Part shown: positions 1-7,172 of the stretch, one piece after another | Numbering within the stretch: position 1 is the first letter of the stretch | How the letters are laid out: each line of letters opens with the position of its first letter | The notes under the pieces: generated by a model | The model's database searches: none | Seen by the model: the letters and a program-made list of their open reading frames with translations, nothing else | What the model was told of the DNA's origin: nothing | Made by a program: the position numbers and the translations under genes | Assembly: GCF_000171235.2 (NCBI RefSeq) | Contig: NZ_ABEA03000099.1 | Coordinates: forward strand, 1 to 64,000 | Reading direction: 5' to 3' | Source of the DNA: Geminisphaera colitermitum TAV2 | GTDB taxonomy: Bacteria > Verrucomicrobiota > Verrucomicrobiia > Opitutales > Opitutaceae | DNA length: 64,000 nt

Positions 1-144
1 CACCGTCGTCGGCCAGCACCGCCCCGACAGCACAAACTGGAACTCCCACGCCTGCCGCTGCTGTGGCAGCACCGGACGCTCCCCATAATGACGTTCCCCA
101 AAACCCAGATAACGAAGCATGACGCCCAGCAGCACGCCGCGCAT
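1..144 (-). CDS. AraC-family-like regulator, N-terminal fragment (runs off the window)
   Basis: Reading minus from an ATG at 144 (a second ATG at 120) gives an open frame to the window edge: 48 residues containing GFGERHYGERPVLPQQRQ followed by WEFQFVLSGRC. The 'WEF..VLSG' pattern resembles the N-terminal cupin-like effector domain of AraC-family sugar regulators (family knowledge). The HTH part lies outside the window, so the assignment rests on this short stretch only. The gene is divergent from the oxidoreductase starting at 280, a common regulator/target arrangement. Confidence 0.5.
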   Translation of the reverse strand, partial: MRGVLLGVMLRYLGFGERHYGERPVLPQQRQAWEFQFVLSGRCWPTTV

Positions 145-279
145 GAGCGAAAGAGTCAAACACATGCCCGATCCAGTGCTGGCCTTCCCCCCCCTCCCCC
201 CTGCTACATTCCACTCTGTGCCTCTGCATCTCTGCGTGAGACCATTCTGTTAATTCTGTCTAAAAATAGAACCATCCAT
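145..279. promoter_or_regulatory. divergent promoter region with C tract and CTCTGTG-type repeat
   Basis: This 135 bp gap separates the divergent AraC-like fragment and the oxidoreductase. It holds an 8-nt C run (187-194) and a CT/TG-rich stretch at 213-240 (ctctgtgcctctgcatctct). The latter resembles repeat-like leaders elsewhere in the window (11401-11540 and 45631-45751). No operator is obvious. Confidence 0.35.
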
Positions 280-1671
280 ATGAGCACCAGCACCACCCAG
301 TCCGGCGGACACCCCCTCCGCTACGCCCTCGTCGGCACAGGCTCCCGCGCCTTCATGTTCCGAGACGCCCTCGCCGGCCCCCACGCCGCGCAAGGCCGGA
401 TCGTCGCCCTCTGCGACATCAACCCCCTCCGTGCCGACGCCTGGCAAACCGCGACCAACGCCTCCGCCCCTGCAACGGCGACCGCGACAAAAAAACTCCC
501 CGTTTACGCCCCCGGTGACTTTGAGAAAATGCTCAAGGACGAACGCATTGACCGCGTCATCGTCACCACCATGGACCGCACCCATCACCACTACATTTGC
601 GCCGCCATGCGCGCCGGGTGCGACGTCATCTCCGAAAAACCCATGACCACCGACGCCGACAAATGCGCCCAAATCCTCCGCACCATGCGCGAGACAGGCC
701 GCCACCTCCGCGTCACCTTCAACTACCGCTACGCCCCCCGGAACAGCAAAGTCAAAGAACTCCTCGCCGCCGGAGCCATCGGCGACGTCCTCTCCGTCCA
801 CTTCGAATGGATGCTCGATACCAAACACGGCGCCGACTACTTCCGCCGCTGGCACCGCGACAAACGCAACAGCGGCGGCCTCCTCGTGCACAAAGCCACG
901 CACCACTTTGACCTCGTCAACTGGTGGCTCAACACCGTCCCCGAGACCGTCTTTGCCATGGGCGGCCTCCGCTTCTACGGACGCGAAAACGCCGAAGCCC
1001 GCGGCCAGATCCACTTCTGCGAACGCTCCAAAGACCTCCCCCCCGCCGCCCTCGCCGCCGACCCCTTTGCCCTCGACCTCCGGGCCGAACCCCGCCTCAA
1101 AGCCCTCTACCTCGACGCCGAACCCGCCGACGGCTACGTGCGCGACCGCAACGTCTTTAACGACGGCATCTCCATCGAAGACGACATGGGCGTCATGGTC
1201 TCCTACCGAAACCGCGCCGTCATGACCTACCACCTCACCGCCTATTCCCCCTGGGAAGGCTACCGCGTCTCCTTCAACGGCACCAAAGGCCGCCTCGAAT
1301 ACGAAGTCGTTGAAAAAGCCTACGTCAGCGGCACCGACAAAGACCACAACCTCGCCCGCAACCTCAAAATCGGAGACACCACTGCTGCGGCCGTCCCCGA
1401 ACCCGTGACCCTCCTCCTGCGCCCCCACTGGGCTCCCCCCGTGCGTATTCAAATCCCGGAGACCAACGAAGGCGGCCACGGCGGAGGCGACGCCCGCATG
1501 TTGCGCGACATCTTTGAGGACGGACCCGGTGCCGAGCCCGATCCCCTTGGTCGGGCCGCCGGTGTGCGTGACGGCCTTTATTCCGTCCTCTGCGGAGCCG
1601 CCGGCAACCATTCCCTGGCCACCGGCCAGCCCGTCCGCCTCGCCGACCTCGTCCCCGGCCTCCCCGAGTAA
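280..1671 (+). CDS. Gfo/Idh/MocA family NAD(P)-dependent oxidoreductase
   Basis: A 463-residue protein when started at the ATG at 280. The frame is open further upstream to 88, but that part is low-complexity and overlaps the divergent promoter. An N-terminal Rossmann fold is seen as YALVGTGSRAF, and the SEKPMTTDADKCAQ segment holds the E-K-P motif typical of the family. The C-terminal alpha/beta domain has HKATHHFDLVNWWL. Family members oxidise or reduce sugars, inositols or sugar-derived lactones in the cytosol; the substrate cannot be told. No signal peptide is present. The divergent AraC-like gene is a plausible regulator. The protein is longer than typical 330-400 aa members because of an insert around residues 240-300. 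Confidence 0.85.
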   Translation: MSTSTTQSGGHPLRYALVGTGSRAFMFRDALAGPHAAQGRIVALCDINPLRADAWQTATNASAPATATATKKLPVYAPGDFEKMLKDERIDRVIVTTMDRTHHHYICAAMRAGCDVISEKPMTTDADKCAQILRTMRETGRHLRVTFNYRYAPRNSKVKELLAAGAIGDVLSVHFEWMLDTKHGADYFRRWHRDKRNSGGLLVHKATHHFDLVNWWLNTVPETVFAMGGLRFYGRENAEARGQIHFCERSKDLPPAALAADPFALDLRAEPRLKALYLDAEPADGYVRDRNVFNDGISIEDDMGVMVSYRNRAVMTYHLTAYSPWEGYRVSFNGTKGRLEYEVVEKAYVSGTDKDHNLARNLKIGDTTAAAVPEPVTLLLRPHWAPPVRIQIPETNEGGHGGGDARMLRDIFEDGPGAEPDPLGRAAGVRDGLYSVLCGAAGNHSLATGQPVRLADLVPGLPE

Positions 1672-1678
1672 CAACCAC

Positions 1679-1801
1679 GGAGGGCGGGTCTCCCGACCCG
1701 CCAGACGCGGCCCCGCCGCGCCCATCCGTATCGCAGAAGTGCGAGCCTTGCGTTCACGCGCAAGGCTTCGTCGTCGGCTCGTCGAGAGAGACCCGCCCTC
1801 C
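1679..1801. repeat. REP palindrome 3' of the RAYT gene
   Basis: The left arm at 1679-1702 is GGAGGGCGGG..CCCGACCCGCC and the degenerate right arm ends at 1801. It matches the element at 2471-2603 on the other side of the RAYT gene and shares arms with the one at 53045-53140. The RAYT stop codon (1754-1756) lies inside it. Inverted GC-rich arms beside a RAYT are the REP/REPIN hallmark. Confidence 0.8.
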
Positions 1802-2431
1802 GTCGTAAAATATGAATTCGCCGGGGCTCAGTCCGGCCTTGCGCGGATTGTCCCGGATGTAGGCTTCACAGTGGGATAGATGAGATTCGCTGCGTACAAT
1901 CCGATCCCAATAATCCTCCTGCCAAAGTGGTCCGCTGCGACCAAGCGCCCGGTTTGCCATCGTGGCGGTATAACCCTTCCACGATTTCAGTAATCGCGAC
2001 AAAGCGGTATCCTCCGTCGCGTGTCGGAGGTTAAACAGCACATGCACATGGTTGGGCATCACGACAAAAGTCCGCAGTCGATAGCGCTGCCCGTCGAAGT
2101 GGAGCAGCGCGTCACGAACGATCCCCGCCATCGCAGGATTACGCAGCACGCATTCGCCCGCGCCTGCGTCGAGCCACTGTTCGAGACGCTCCGGGAATCG
2201 TTCGTTGTAGTCGTTGAGTGTGCTGGCATCCCATGGTTCGGGGTGCGCGCTCATCCATTCTTCGCGCTCCGCCATCCACACGCGCAACCGGCCTGCTGGA
2301 AGGGCGTCATCCAAGCGCCATGTCACGAAATAACAGATACCGTCTCCTCGTTGTTCCCAGTGCGGCAAACGGTGTTCACGGTACAGGATGTAATCGCGTG
2401 GGTTAAATGGCTCGAACCATGTCTGCTCCAT
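1754..2431 (-). CDS. REP-associated tyrosine transposase (RAYT, Y1/IS200-like HUH nuclease)
   Basis: A 225-residue protein from the ATG at 2431. The frame is open to 2608, but the extra 59 codons are translated REP DNA. The HUH motif is MPNHVHVLF (His128, His130) and the candidate catalytic tyrosine is Tyr191 in YIRDNPRKAG; both are hallmarks of Y1 single-strand nucleases of the RAYT group. A W-rich N-terminus (MEQTWFEPFNPRDY) and GPLWQEDYWDRIVR are also typical. RAYTs are single-copy, not autonomous insertion sequences, and are thought to mobilise REP/REPIN hairpins. This gene sits between two REP copies (1679-1801, 2471-2603), as expected. The C-terminal ~15 residues come from REP sequence. 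Confidence 0.88.
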   Translation of the reverse strand: MEQTWFEPFNPRDYILYREHRLPHWEQRGDGICYFVTWRLDDALPAGRLRVWMAEREEWMSAHPEPWDASTLNDYNERFPERLEQWLDAGAGECVLRNPAMAGIVRDALLHFDGQRYRLRTFVVMPNHVHVLFNLRHATEDTALSRLLKSWKGYTATMANRALGRSGPLWQEDYWDRIVRSESHLSHCEAYIRDNPRKAGLSPGEFIFYDGGRVSLDEPTTKPCA

Positions 2432-2470
2432 ATCTGTCAAACATGCGTACAGTGTTCGTTGTGGAAAAGA

Positions 2471-2603
2471 TTCAATTTGGAGGGCGGGTCTCCCGACCCG
2501 CCAGACGCGGCTCCGCCGCGCCCATCCGTATCCGGAAGTGCGAGCCTCGCGCTTACGCGCAAGGCTCGTCTGGCGGGTCGGGAGACCCGCCCTCCAAATT
2601 GAA
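2471..2603. repeat. REP/REPIN palindrome 5' of the RAYT gene
   Basis: Two perfect 32-bp inverted arms (2471-2502 and 2572-2603) flank a GC-rich core. The arms include the AT-rich ends ttcaatttgg / ccaaattgaa. The right arm ends one base before the aas-like stop codon (2605-2607). The element can therefore act as terminator of that gene and as leader of the RAYT, and is the probable RAYT substrate. Confidence 0.85.
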
Positions 2604-2604
2604 A

Positions 2605-4746
2605 TCACGCCGCCTCCACCAACTGCCGTTGCAACTCGCGGTGGTTGATCTTGCCGGTGCCGAGCTTGGGGATGGCGTGCACCACGCGCAGCTCGCGCGG
2701 ACAGGCGAGGTTGCCCAGTCCCTTGTCGCGCAGCACGGCGCGGAGGTCGGCCAGTTGCAGGCGCGATTCGTTGGTCACGGCGACGAGCTTTTCGCCCTTG
2801 TCGGCGTCGGGCGTGGCGATGATCGCCACCTGACAGCGCAGTCCGTAGCGCGGGAAGGCCCCGGCCAGCGCGTCCTCCACGGCGGTGAGGCTCACCATCT
2901 CGCCGCTGATCTTGGCAAAGCGTTTCATGCGCCCGCGGATATGCACGTAACGCTCGTCGTCGATGTGCGCGATGTCGCCCGTGTCATACCAGCCGCCGCC
3001 GCGCTGGAACTCAGCGTTGGCCTCGGGATTGAGGTAGCCCTTCATGATGTTGGGGCCGCGCACGAAAAGGCGTCCGCCGTCGTCCACGCCGAGCACGGGT
3101 TCGAGTTTGTAGTCGATGCCCGGCAGAAGCCGCCCCGCGCTGCCAGTGCCGGGCTCCATGCGGTTGGCGAGGCTGAGGATGGGGCTGCACTCGGTGGCGC
3201 CGTAACCTTCGAGGATGCGCACGCCAAACTTGCGCGCCCAGGTTTCGTAAGTCGCGGCCTGCACTTTTTCCGCGCCGGCAATGAGGAAGCGTAGCGTGTT
3301 GAAATCGTAGGCGTGGGCCTTGCGCGCGTAGCCGTTGAGGAACGTGTTTGTACCGAAAAGCACGGTACAGCAGCGGTCGTAAACGAGCGCGGGCACGATG
3401 CGGTAGTGCAGAGGCGTGGGGTAGAGAAAGGTGTAACAGCCGCGCACGAGCGGGAACAGAAGACCGGCGGTGAGGCCGAAACTGTGGAAGAGCGGGAGCG
3501 CGTTGAAAATGCGGTCGTGGTCGGTGATGTCGATCGTGGCGATGGCCTGGCGGAGATTGGCAAGGAGGTTGCGGTGCGTGAGTTCCACGCCCTTGGGCAC
3601 GCCTTCGGAACCGCTGGTGAAGAGGATGGCGGCGGTGGTCTGAACCGTGACGGGGGAGCGGCGCAGGCGGCGTCCGCAGGTGAGTCGGTTGCGCAGGACG
3701 GCGGCGAGTCTGGCGGCGGGGCGGATGCGCGGGCGCAGGTCCTCCAGGTGGAGCAGCGCAATGCCGGCGTCGGTCAGCGGAGCGAGGTCGAGGCGGGCTT
3801 TTTCGAGGAACCGGCGCGAGGTAATGATTTGTCGGATACCGGCGAGTTGCGCACACTGGAGCATCGTGGCCGCGCCGCTGGTGAAGTTGAGGATCGCGGG
3901 TGTGCGCCCCGCCGTCCAGAGGCTGAGCAGGACGACGGGCATGGCGTTGATGTTAGGCAGAATGATGCCGATGGGGGAGGGGGGGGAGGGGAGGATGCGC
4001 GGCCACAGCGTGGCCAGCGCGTCGCTGGCGGTCATGAGGCGGCGGTAGGTGAGTTCGGCGTGGGTGGCGTCTTCGAGGGCGATGTGGCCGGGGATTTGGG
4101 CGGCGGTTTCGGCGATGGCGGCGGGCAGGGTTTGGGGACCGTGGGCGAGGTCGGCCTCGAATTGCTGGCGCACGAGTTGGTCGCGGAGCCAGAGGGTGGT
4201 CTTGTCGCGGGCGATGGTGTTGGCGTAGTGCTCGAAGCCGGGCGCGGTGAGCGCGGGGCTGAAGTGCGCGGTGATGCGCGGGAACCATTTTGTCCAGCCG
4301 GTGTGGCGCACGAAGGGCAGGCGGGTCGCGCCGCGCAGGTAGCAGGTGATGACGCGGGCGCGGGTCTTGTGGACGAGGAATCCGGTGCCGTCGTAGATCT
4401 TCATGAGCGAGCCGGTGCGCGTGATGCGTCCCTCGGCAAAGAGCACAAGGCGTCCGCCGGTGTTGAGGTAGTCGATCATCTCGCGGACGGCGTAGGGGGA
4501 GGTTGTATCCACGGGGAAGGTACGGCGGTTGACCATGAGGCGGCGGTGGAGCCGGCTGGTCTGCGCGGTGGTCGAGGAGGTGACGATGCGCCAGTCGTCG
4601 TCGAGTGTGGCGTAGAGAAACAGCCAGTCGAGCCACGAGGCGTGATTGGGGATGAGGAGCACCGGGCCGGGCGTGGCGAGCGATTCGGCGCCGTGGGCGC
4701 GAAAGCCGAAGAGCAGGCGGAGAAGGAGGCGGACGAGTGTTTGCAT
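2605..4746 (-). CDS. aas: bifunctional 2-acylglycerophosphoethanolamine acyltransferase / acyl-ACP synthetase (Aas-like)
   Basis: A 713-residue fusion, close to the size of E. coli Aas (719 aa) and with the same domain order. Residues ~1-200 form a PlsC acyltransferase domain with the H-x4-D motif NHASWLD (His35, Asp40) and the FAEGRITRTGSLMK block. Residues ~220-710 form an AMP-binding acyl-activating domain with the P-loop-like TSGSEGVPKG near residue 378, GYGATECSP, and YDTGDIAHID. In E. coli the enzyme re-acylates lysophosphatidylethanolamine at the inner membrane. It lies 29 bp downstream of the LplT-type flippase gene, the classical lplT-aas pair. An 8-nt G run (3979-3986) lies within the coding sequence. 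Confidence 0.88.
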   Translation of the reverse strand: MQTLVRLLLRLLFGFRAHGAESLATPGPVLLIPNHASWLDWLFLYATLDDDWRIVTSSTTAQTSRLHRRLMVNRRTFPVDTTSPYAVREMIDYLNTGGRLVLFAEGRITRTGSLMKIYDGTGFLVHKTRARVITCYLRGATRLPFVRHTGWTKWFPRITAHFSPALTAPGFEHYANTIARDKTTLWLRDQLVRQQFEADLAHGPQTLPAAIAETAAQIPGHIALEDATHAELTYRRLMTASDALATLWPRILPSPPSPIGIILPNINAMPVVLLSLWTAGRTPAILNFTSGAATMLQCAQLAGIRQIITSRRFLEKARLDLAPLTDAGIALLHLEDLRPRIRPAARLAAVLRNRLTCGRRLRRSPVTVQTTAAILFTSGSEGVPKGVELTHRNLLANLRQAIATIDITDHDRIFNALPLFHSFGLTAGLLFPLVRGCYTFLYPTPLHYRIVPALVYDRCCTVLFGTNTFLNGYARKAHAYDFNTLRFLIAGAEKVQAATYETWARKFGVRILEGYGATECSPILSLANRMEPGTGSAGRLLPGIDYKLEPVLGVDDGGRLFVRGPNIMKGYLNPEANAEFQRGGGWYDTGDIAHIDDERYVHIRGRMKRFAKISGEMVSLTAVEDALAGAFPRYGLRCQVAIIATPDADKGEKLVAVTNESRLQLADLRAVLRDKGLGNLACPRELRVVHAIPKLGTGKINHRELQRQLVEAA

Positions 4747-4775
4747 GGGAACGTCAGATCGAAGGTCGGTTCAGT

Positions 4776-6080
4776 TCATTGGCCGGAGGGGGGGGGAGGG
4801 GGCTGGCGGCGCGTGCGCATGAGCAGCGACACCGTTGCGATGGCGAGCGCGAGCCCGATAAAAATGCCGCTGGCGGAGAGTCCGCATTTCACGCCGGCGA
4901 AGACATAGGCCCCGGCGAGGCACATGCCGATGTTGTCGAAGAGATTTTGCACGGCGATGGTCTTGCCCAGTTTGGTCGGGTCGGACTCGGCTTGGAGGGC
5001 GGCGTTGAGCGGAATCAAAAAGAGTCCGGCGACGATTCCGGTCGCGATGAGCAACGCAGTCACGGGCAGGATGAGGTTGAGCGTGGCGAGGTGAATGACC
5101 GGGCCGCGCCAGAAGTCCAAGTGTTCAACGCTGAAGAGGAGCGCGAGCATGACCGCGAGACCGAGGCCGTAGCCGGGCGCGGCGCGCAAGTCGCCGACCT
5201 TGTGTAGTTGACCGGCCATGACACTGCCAACCATCACGCCGACACTGAGCCAGAGTCCGAGCAGGGCGATTTGGGTGTTGGTTTCGAGTCCGAGGACGCC
5301 GATACCCCAGGGCTGGAAGTTGATTTTCATCGTGGCTCCGCACACCCAGAAGAGCGCCGTGCCGATAAGCATTTTGCGGAGGCGGGGGGCGGTGCAGAGG
5401 TCGCACGTGTGGCGCGCAAATGTGCCGACGCTGGCCGAGAGGCGGATGGAGGGATTGGACGGCGTGGGCGTCATGCAGAGGCTGAAGGCGAGCGCGCCGC
5501 CGTAGAGCCCGGCGAGGATGAGAAAGGAGACGAGTATGTTGTTTCTGAATACGTCGGACAAGCACGCCCCGGCGATGGCTCCGGAGAGAATGGCAACGAG
5601 GGTGAGGAGTTCCACCGTGCCGTTGGCTTTGACGAGGCGTTCGCGCGGGAGGATTTCGGGCAGGATGCCGTATTTGGCCGGTCCATACACGCAGGCCCCG
5701 ATGCCCACGATGAGGTAGCCCGCGCCTTGCCAGAATGCGGCGGAGCCGCCTGTGGAGGCCGTGGACGGAGCCGCCAGCACGACGCCGGCGGCGCAGAGGA
5801 GGGTGCCGGCGATCTTGAGGGCGTTGCCACCGGCGAGCCAGCGGGTCTTGGCGTGGCGGTCGTTGAGGTGTCCGGCGAGCGGGGCGAGGAGGACGTAGGG
5901 AATAAAAAGCAGGCTGGTGTAGAGCGTGCTGGCGGTGCGCAACCCGGCGTCGGAGAGGGTGCCGGCGTGGTTGAGGTAGGTGAGCTGCCCGACGATGACG
6001 GCGAGGATGGCGTTGTCGCCAAAGGCCCCGAGAAACTGGCCTGCCAGCAGGAGCGGGTAATTGCGCGAGGAGGTCTTCAT
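4776..6080 (-). CDS. lplT: LplT-like lysophospholipid transporter (MFS)
   Basis: A 434-residue polytopic membrane protein. The N-terminus LLAGQFLGAFGDNAILAV and the loop LAGHLNDRHAKTRWLAGGN match the LplT branch of the major facilitator superfamily. In E. coli LplT flips lysophospholipids into the cytosolic leaflet for repair by Aas. About ten to twelve hydrophobic segments can be traced. The gene is directly upstream of the aas-like gene on the same strand. The C-terminus RRQPPPPPSGQ is encoded by a 9-nt C run on the coding strand (4788-4796), so its exact end may vary by slippage. Confidence 0.88.
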   Translation of the reverse strand: MKTSSRNYPLLLAGQFLGAFGDNAILAVIVGQLTYLNHAGTLSDAGLRTASTLYTSLLFIPYVLLAPLAGHLNDRHAKTRWLAGGNALKIAGTLLCAAGVVLAAPSTASTGGSAAFWQGAGYLIVGIGACVYGPAKYGILPEILPRERLVKANGTVELLTLVAILSGAIAGACLSDVFRNNILVSFLILAGLYGGALAFSLCMTPTPSNPSIRLSASVGTFARHTCDLCTAPRLRKMLIGTALFWVCGATMKINFQPWGIGVLGLETNTQIALLGLWLSVGVMVGSVMAGQLHKVGDLRAAPGYGLGLAVMLALLFSVEHLDFWRGPVIHLATLNLILPVTALLIATGIVAGLFLIPLNAALQAESDPTKLGKTIAVQNLFDNIGMCLAGAYVFAGVKCGLSASGIFIGLALAIATVSLLMRTRRQPPPPPSGQ

Positions 6081-6166
6081 GTGAATGTGAGCAGGTGTGG
6101 GAATGCGGAGGCCGCGAGATTACGCGAACGGGGGGGGGAGGGGGTAATTGATAAAAGCGATGCCGG

Positions 6167-6952
6167 TTATCCCGACAACTCGTGGTTGAGCACGCTCAAC
6201 GCGTACGTCGCCGCCGTGTCGCAGCGCAACACGAGCGCGCCCAGCGTCACCGCTTGGAAACCTGCTGCGAGCGCCGCGTCGATCTCCTCCGCCGTCAGAT
6301 CGCCCTCCGGCCCCACCAGCCAGATCGCGCTCTTGATAGTGCGGGTGGGGTTGGCCGCACGCGCCTCCGCCACCACCTCGCGCACATGCCGCGCTCCCGG
6401 ATGCAGGCTCGCCACCAGCCGCAGTTCCGCCGCGCCGACCTCGCGCAAAAACTCGGCCAGCCCGCGCACCGGGGCGATTTCCGGCAGCCACGGGTTGCCG
6501 CATTGCTTGCAGGCTTCGAGCGCACCCGCCCGCCACTTTTCGAGCTTCTTGTCCGACCGTCCGCCGTCGAGGTGGACTTGGGTGCGCGCCGATTCGAGCG
6601 GCACGATACGCGTGACTCCGAGTTCCGTCGCGTGGCGCACAATATCGTCCATCACTCCGCCCTTGGGCAACGCCTGCGCCAGCGTCACTGCGCACGGCAG
6701 CGACGGCGCGAGTCGCCCGGCCTGCGCATCCGTTCCGACTGCAATCACGGCGGCACGCTTGTTCGCCTCGGCCAGCGTCCCGGTCCATTCGCGGCCCCGC
6801 CCGTCAAACACCACCACCGGATCACCGGCGCGCGCCCGGTTGACCACGACGAGGTGATGCGACTCGGCGGCATCCAACAAAAACCGCAGTGCCTGCGCCG
6901 AGGTATGGGCATCGGATGCGGGAGCGGAGCAGAAAACTCGAAAGTCAGGCAT
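6167..6952 (-). CDS. rsmE: 16S rRNA (uracil(1498)-N(3))-methyltransferase RsmE
   Basis: A 261-residue protein, the usual RsmE size. It carries QALPKGGVMDDIVRHATELGV and RIVPLESART, and the SAM-binding knot motif LVGPEGDLTAEEI followed by LGALVLRCDTAATYAL, all diagnostic for this SPOUT methylase. It methylates U1498 in the decoding centre of 16S rRNA. I chose ATG 6952 (MPDFRVFC) because AGGG sits about 9 nt upstream; an ATG two codons earlier (6958) is too close to it. The upstream boundary is a degraded IS5-type transposase tail (6990-7085), so the native promoter may have been replaced. A 9-nt G run (6130-6138) lies between this gene and lplT. Confidence 0.92.
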   Translation of the reverse strand: MPDFRVFCSAPASDAHTSAQALRFLLDAAESHHLVVVNRARAGDPVVVFDGRGREWTGTLAEANKRAAVIAVGTDAQAGRLAPSLPCAVTLAQALPKGGVMDDIVRHATELGVTRIVPLESARTQVHLDGGRSDKKLEKWRAGALEACKQCGNPWLPEIAPVRGLAEFLREVGAAELRLVASLHPGARHVREVVAEARAANPTRTIKSAIWLVGPEGDLTAEEIDAALAAGFQAVTLGALVLRCDTAATYALSVLNHELSG

Positions 6953-6989
6953 GCGCATCACCCTGGGGACTGTCTTAAAAATAAGCGAG

Positions 6990-7085
6990 TTAGGATAGGA
7001 GCCAGAGGAGGATGGAGACGAGGGAGAGCATGGCGGAGAAGGAATCGTGGAGTTTTTCGTAGCGAGTGGAGATGCGGTCCACCTT
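6990..7085 (-). pseudogene. 3' remnant of an IS5-family transposase
   Basis: Minus-strand translation gives KVDRISTRYEKLHDSF then SAMLSLVSILLWLLS and a stop (6990-6992). This is the conserved C-terminus of IS5/IS427-type DDE transposases ('..R(I/V)ATRYEKL..'). The frame continues weakly upstream (DERLYFVQ) and then decays. A GGGACTGTCTTAAAA stretch just beyond the stop (6966-6980, minus orientation) resembles an IS terminus. The fragment lies between the second acyltransferase/synthetase gene and rsmE. Confidence 0.75.
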
Positions 7086-7172
7086 CTGAACGAAGTATAG
7101 ACGCTCGTCCTTGCAGCCTCAGGGAAACATGCCAGATGCAATCAGTGATGATTTCGAACAGATTCATCGCTT

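Noticed and set aside
250-1725. 491-codon open frame on the minus strand
   Set aside because: Antisense shadow of the Gfo/Idh/MocA gene; composition is low-complexity G/V/A and it has no domain motif.
3313-4908. Long plus-strand frames over the aas-like and lplT genes (also 5208-6857 and 7182-8645)
   Set aside because: The opposite strand encodes clear PlsC/AMP-binding, MFS and RsmE proteins; the plus frames have repetitive G/E/R composition only.
6081-6166. Small ORFs between lplT and rsmE
   Set aside because: Nothing longer than a few codons with a start; the G9 run is the only notable feature.
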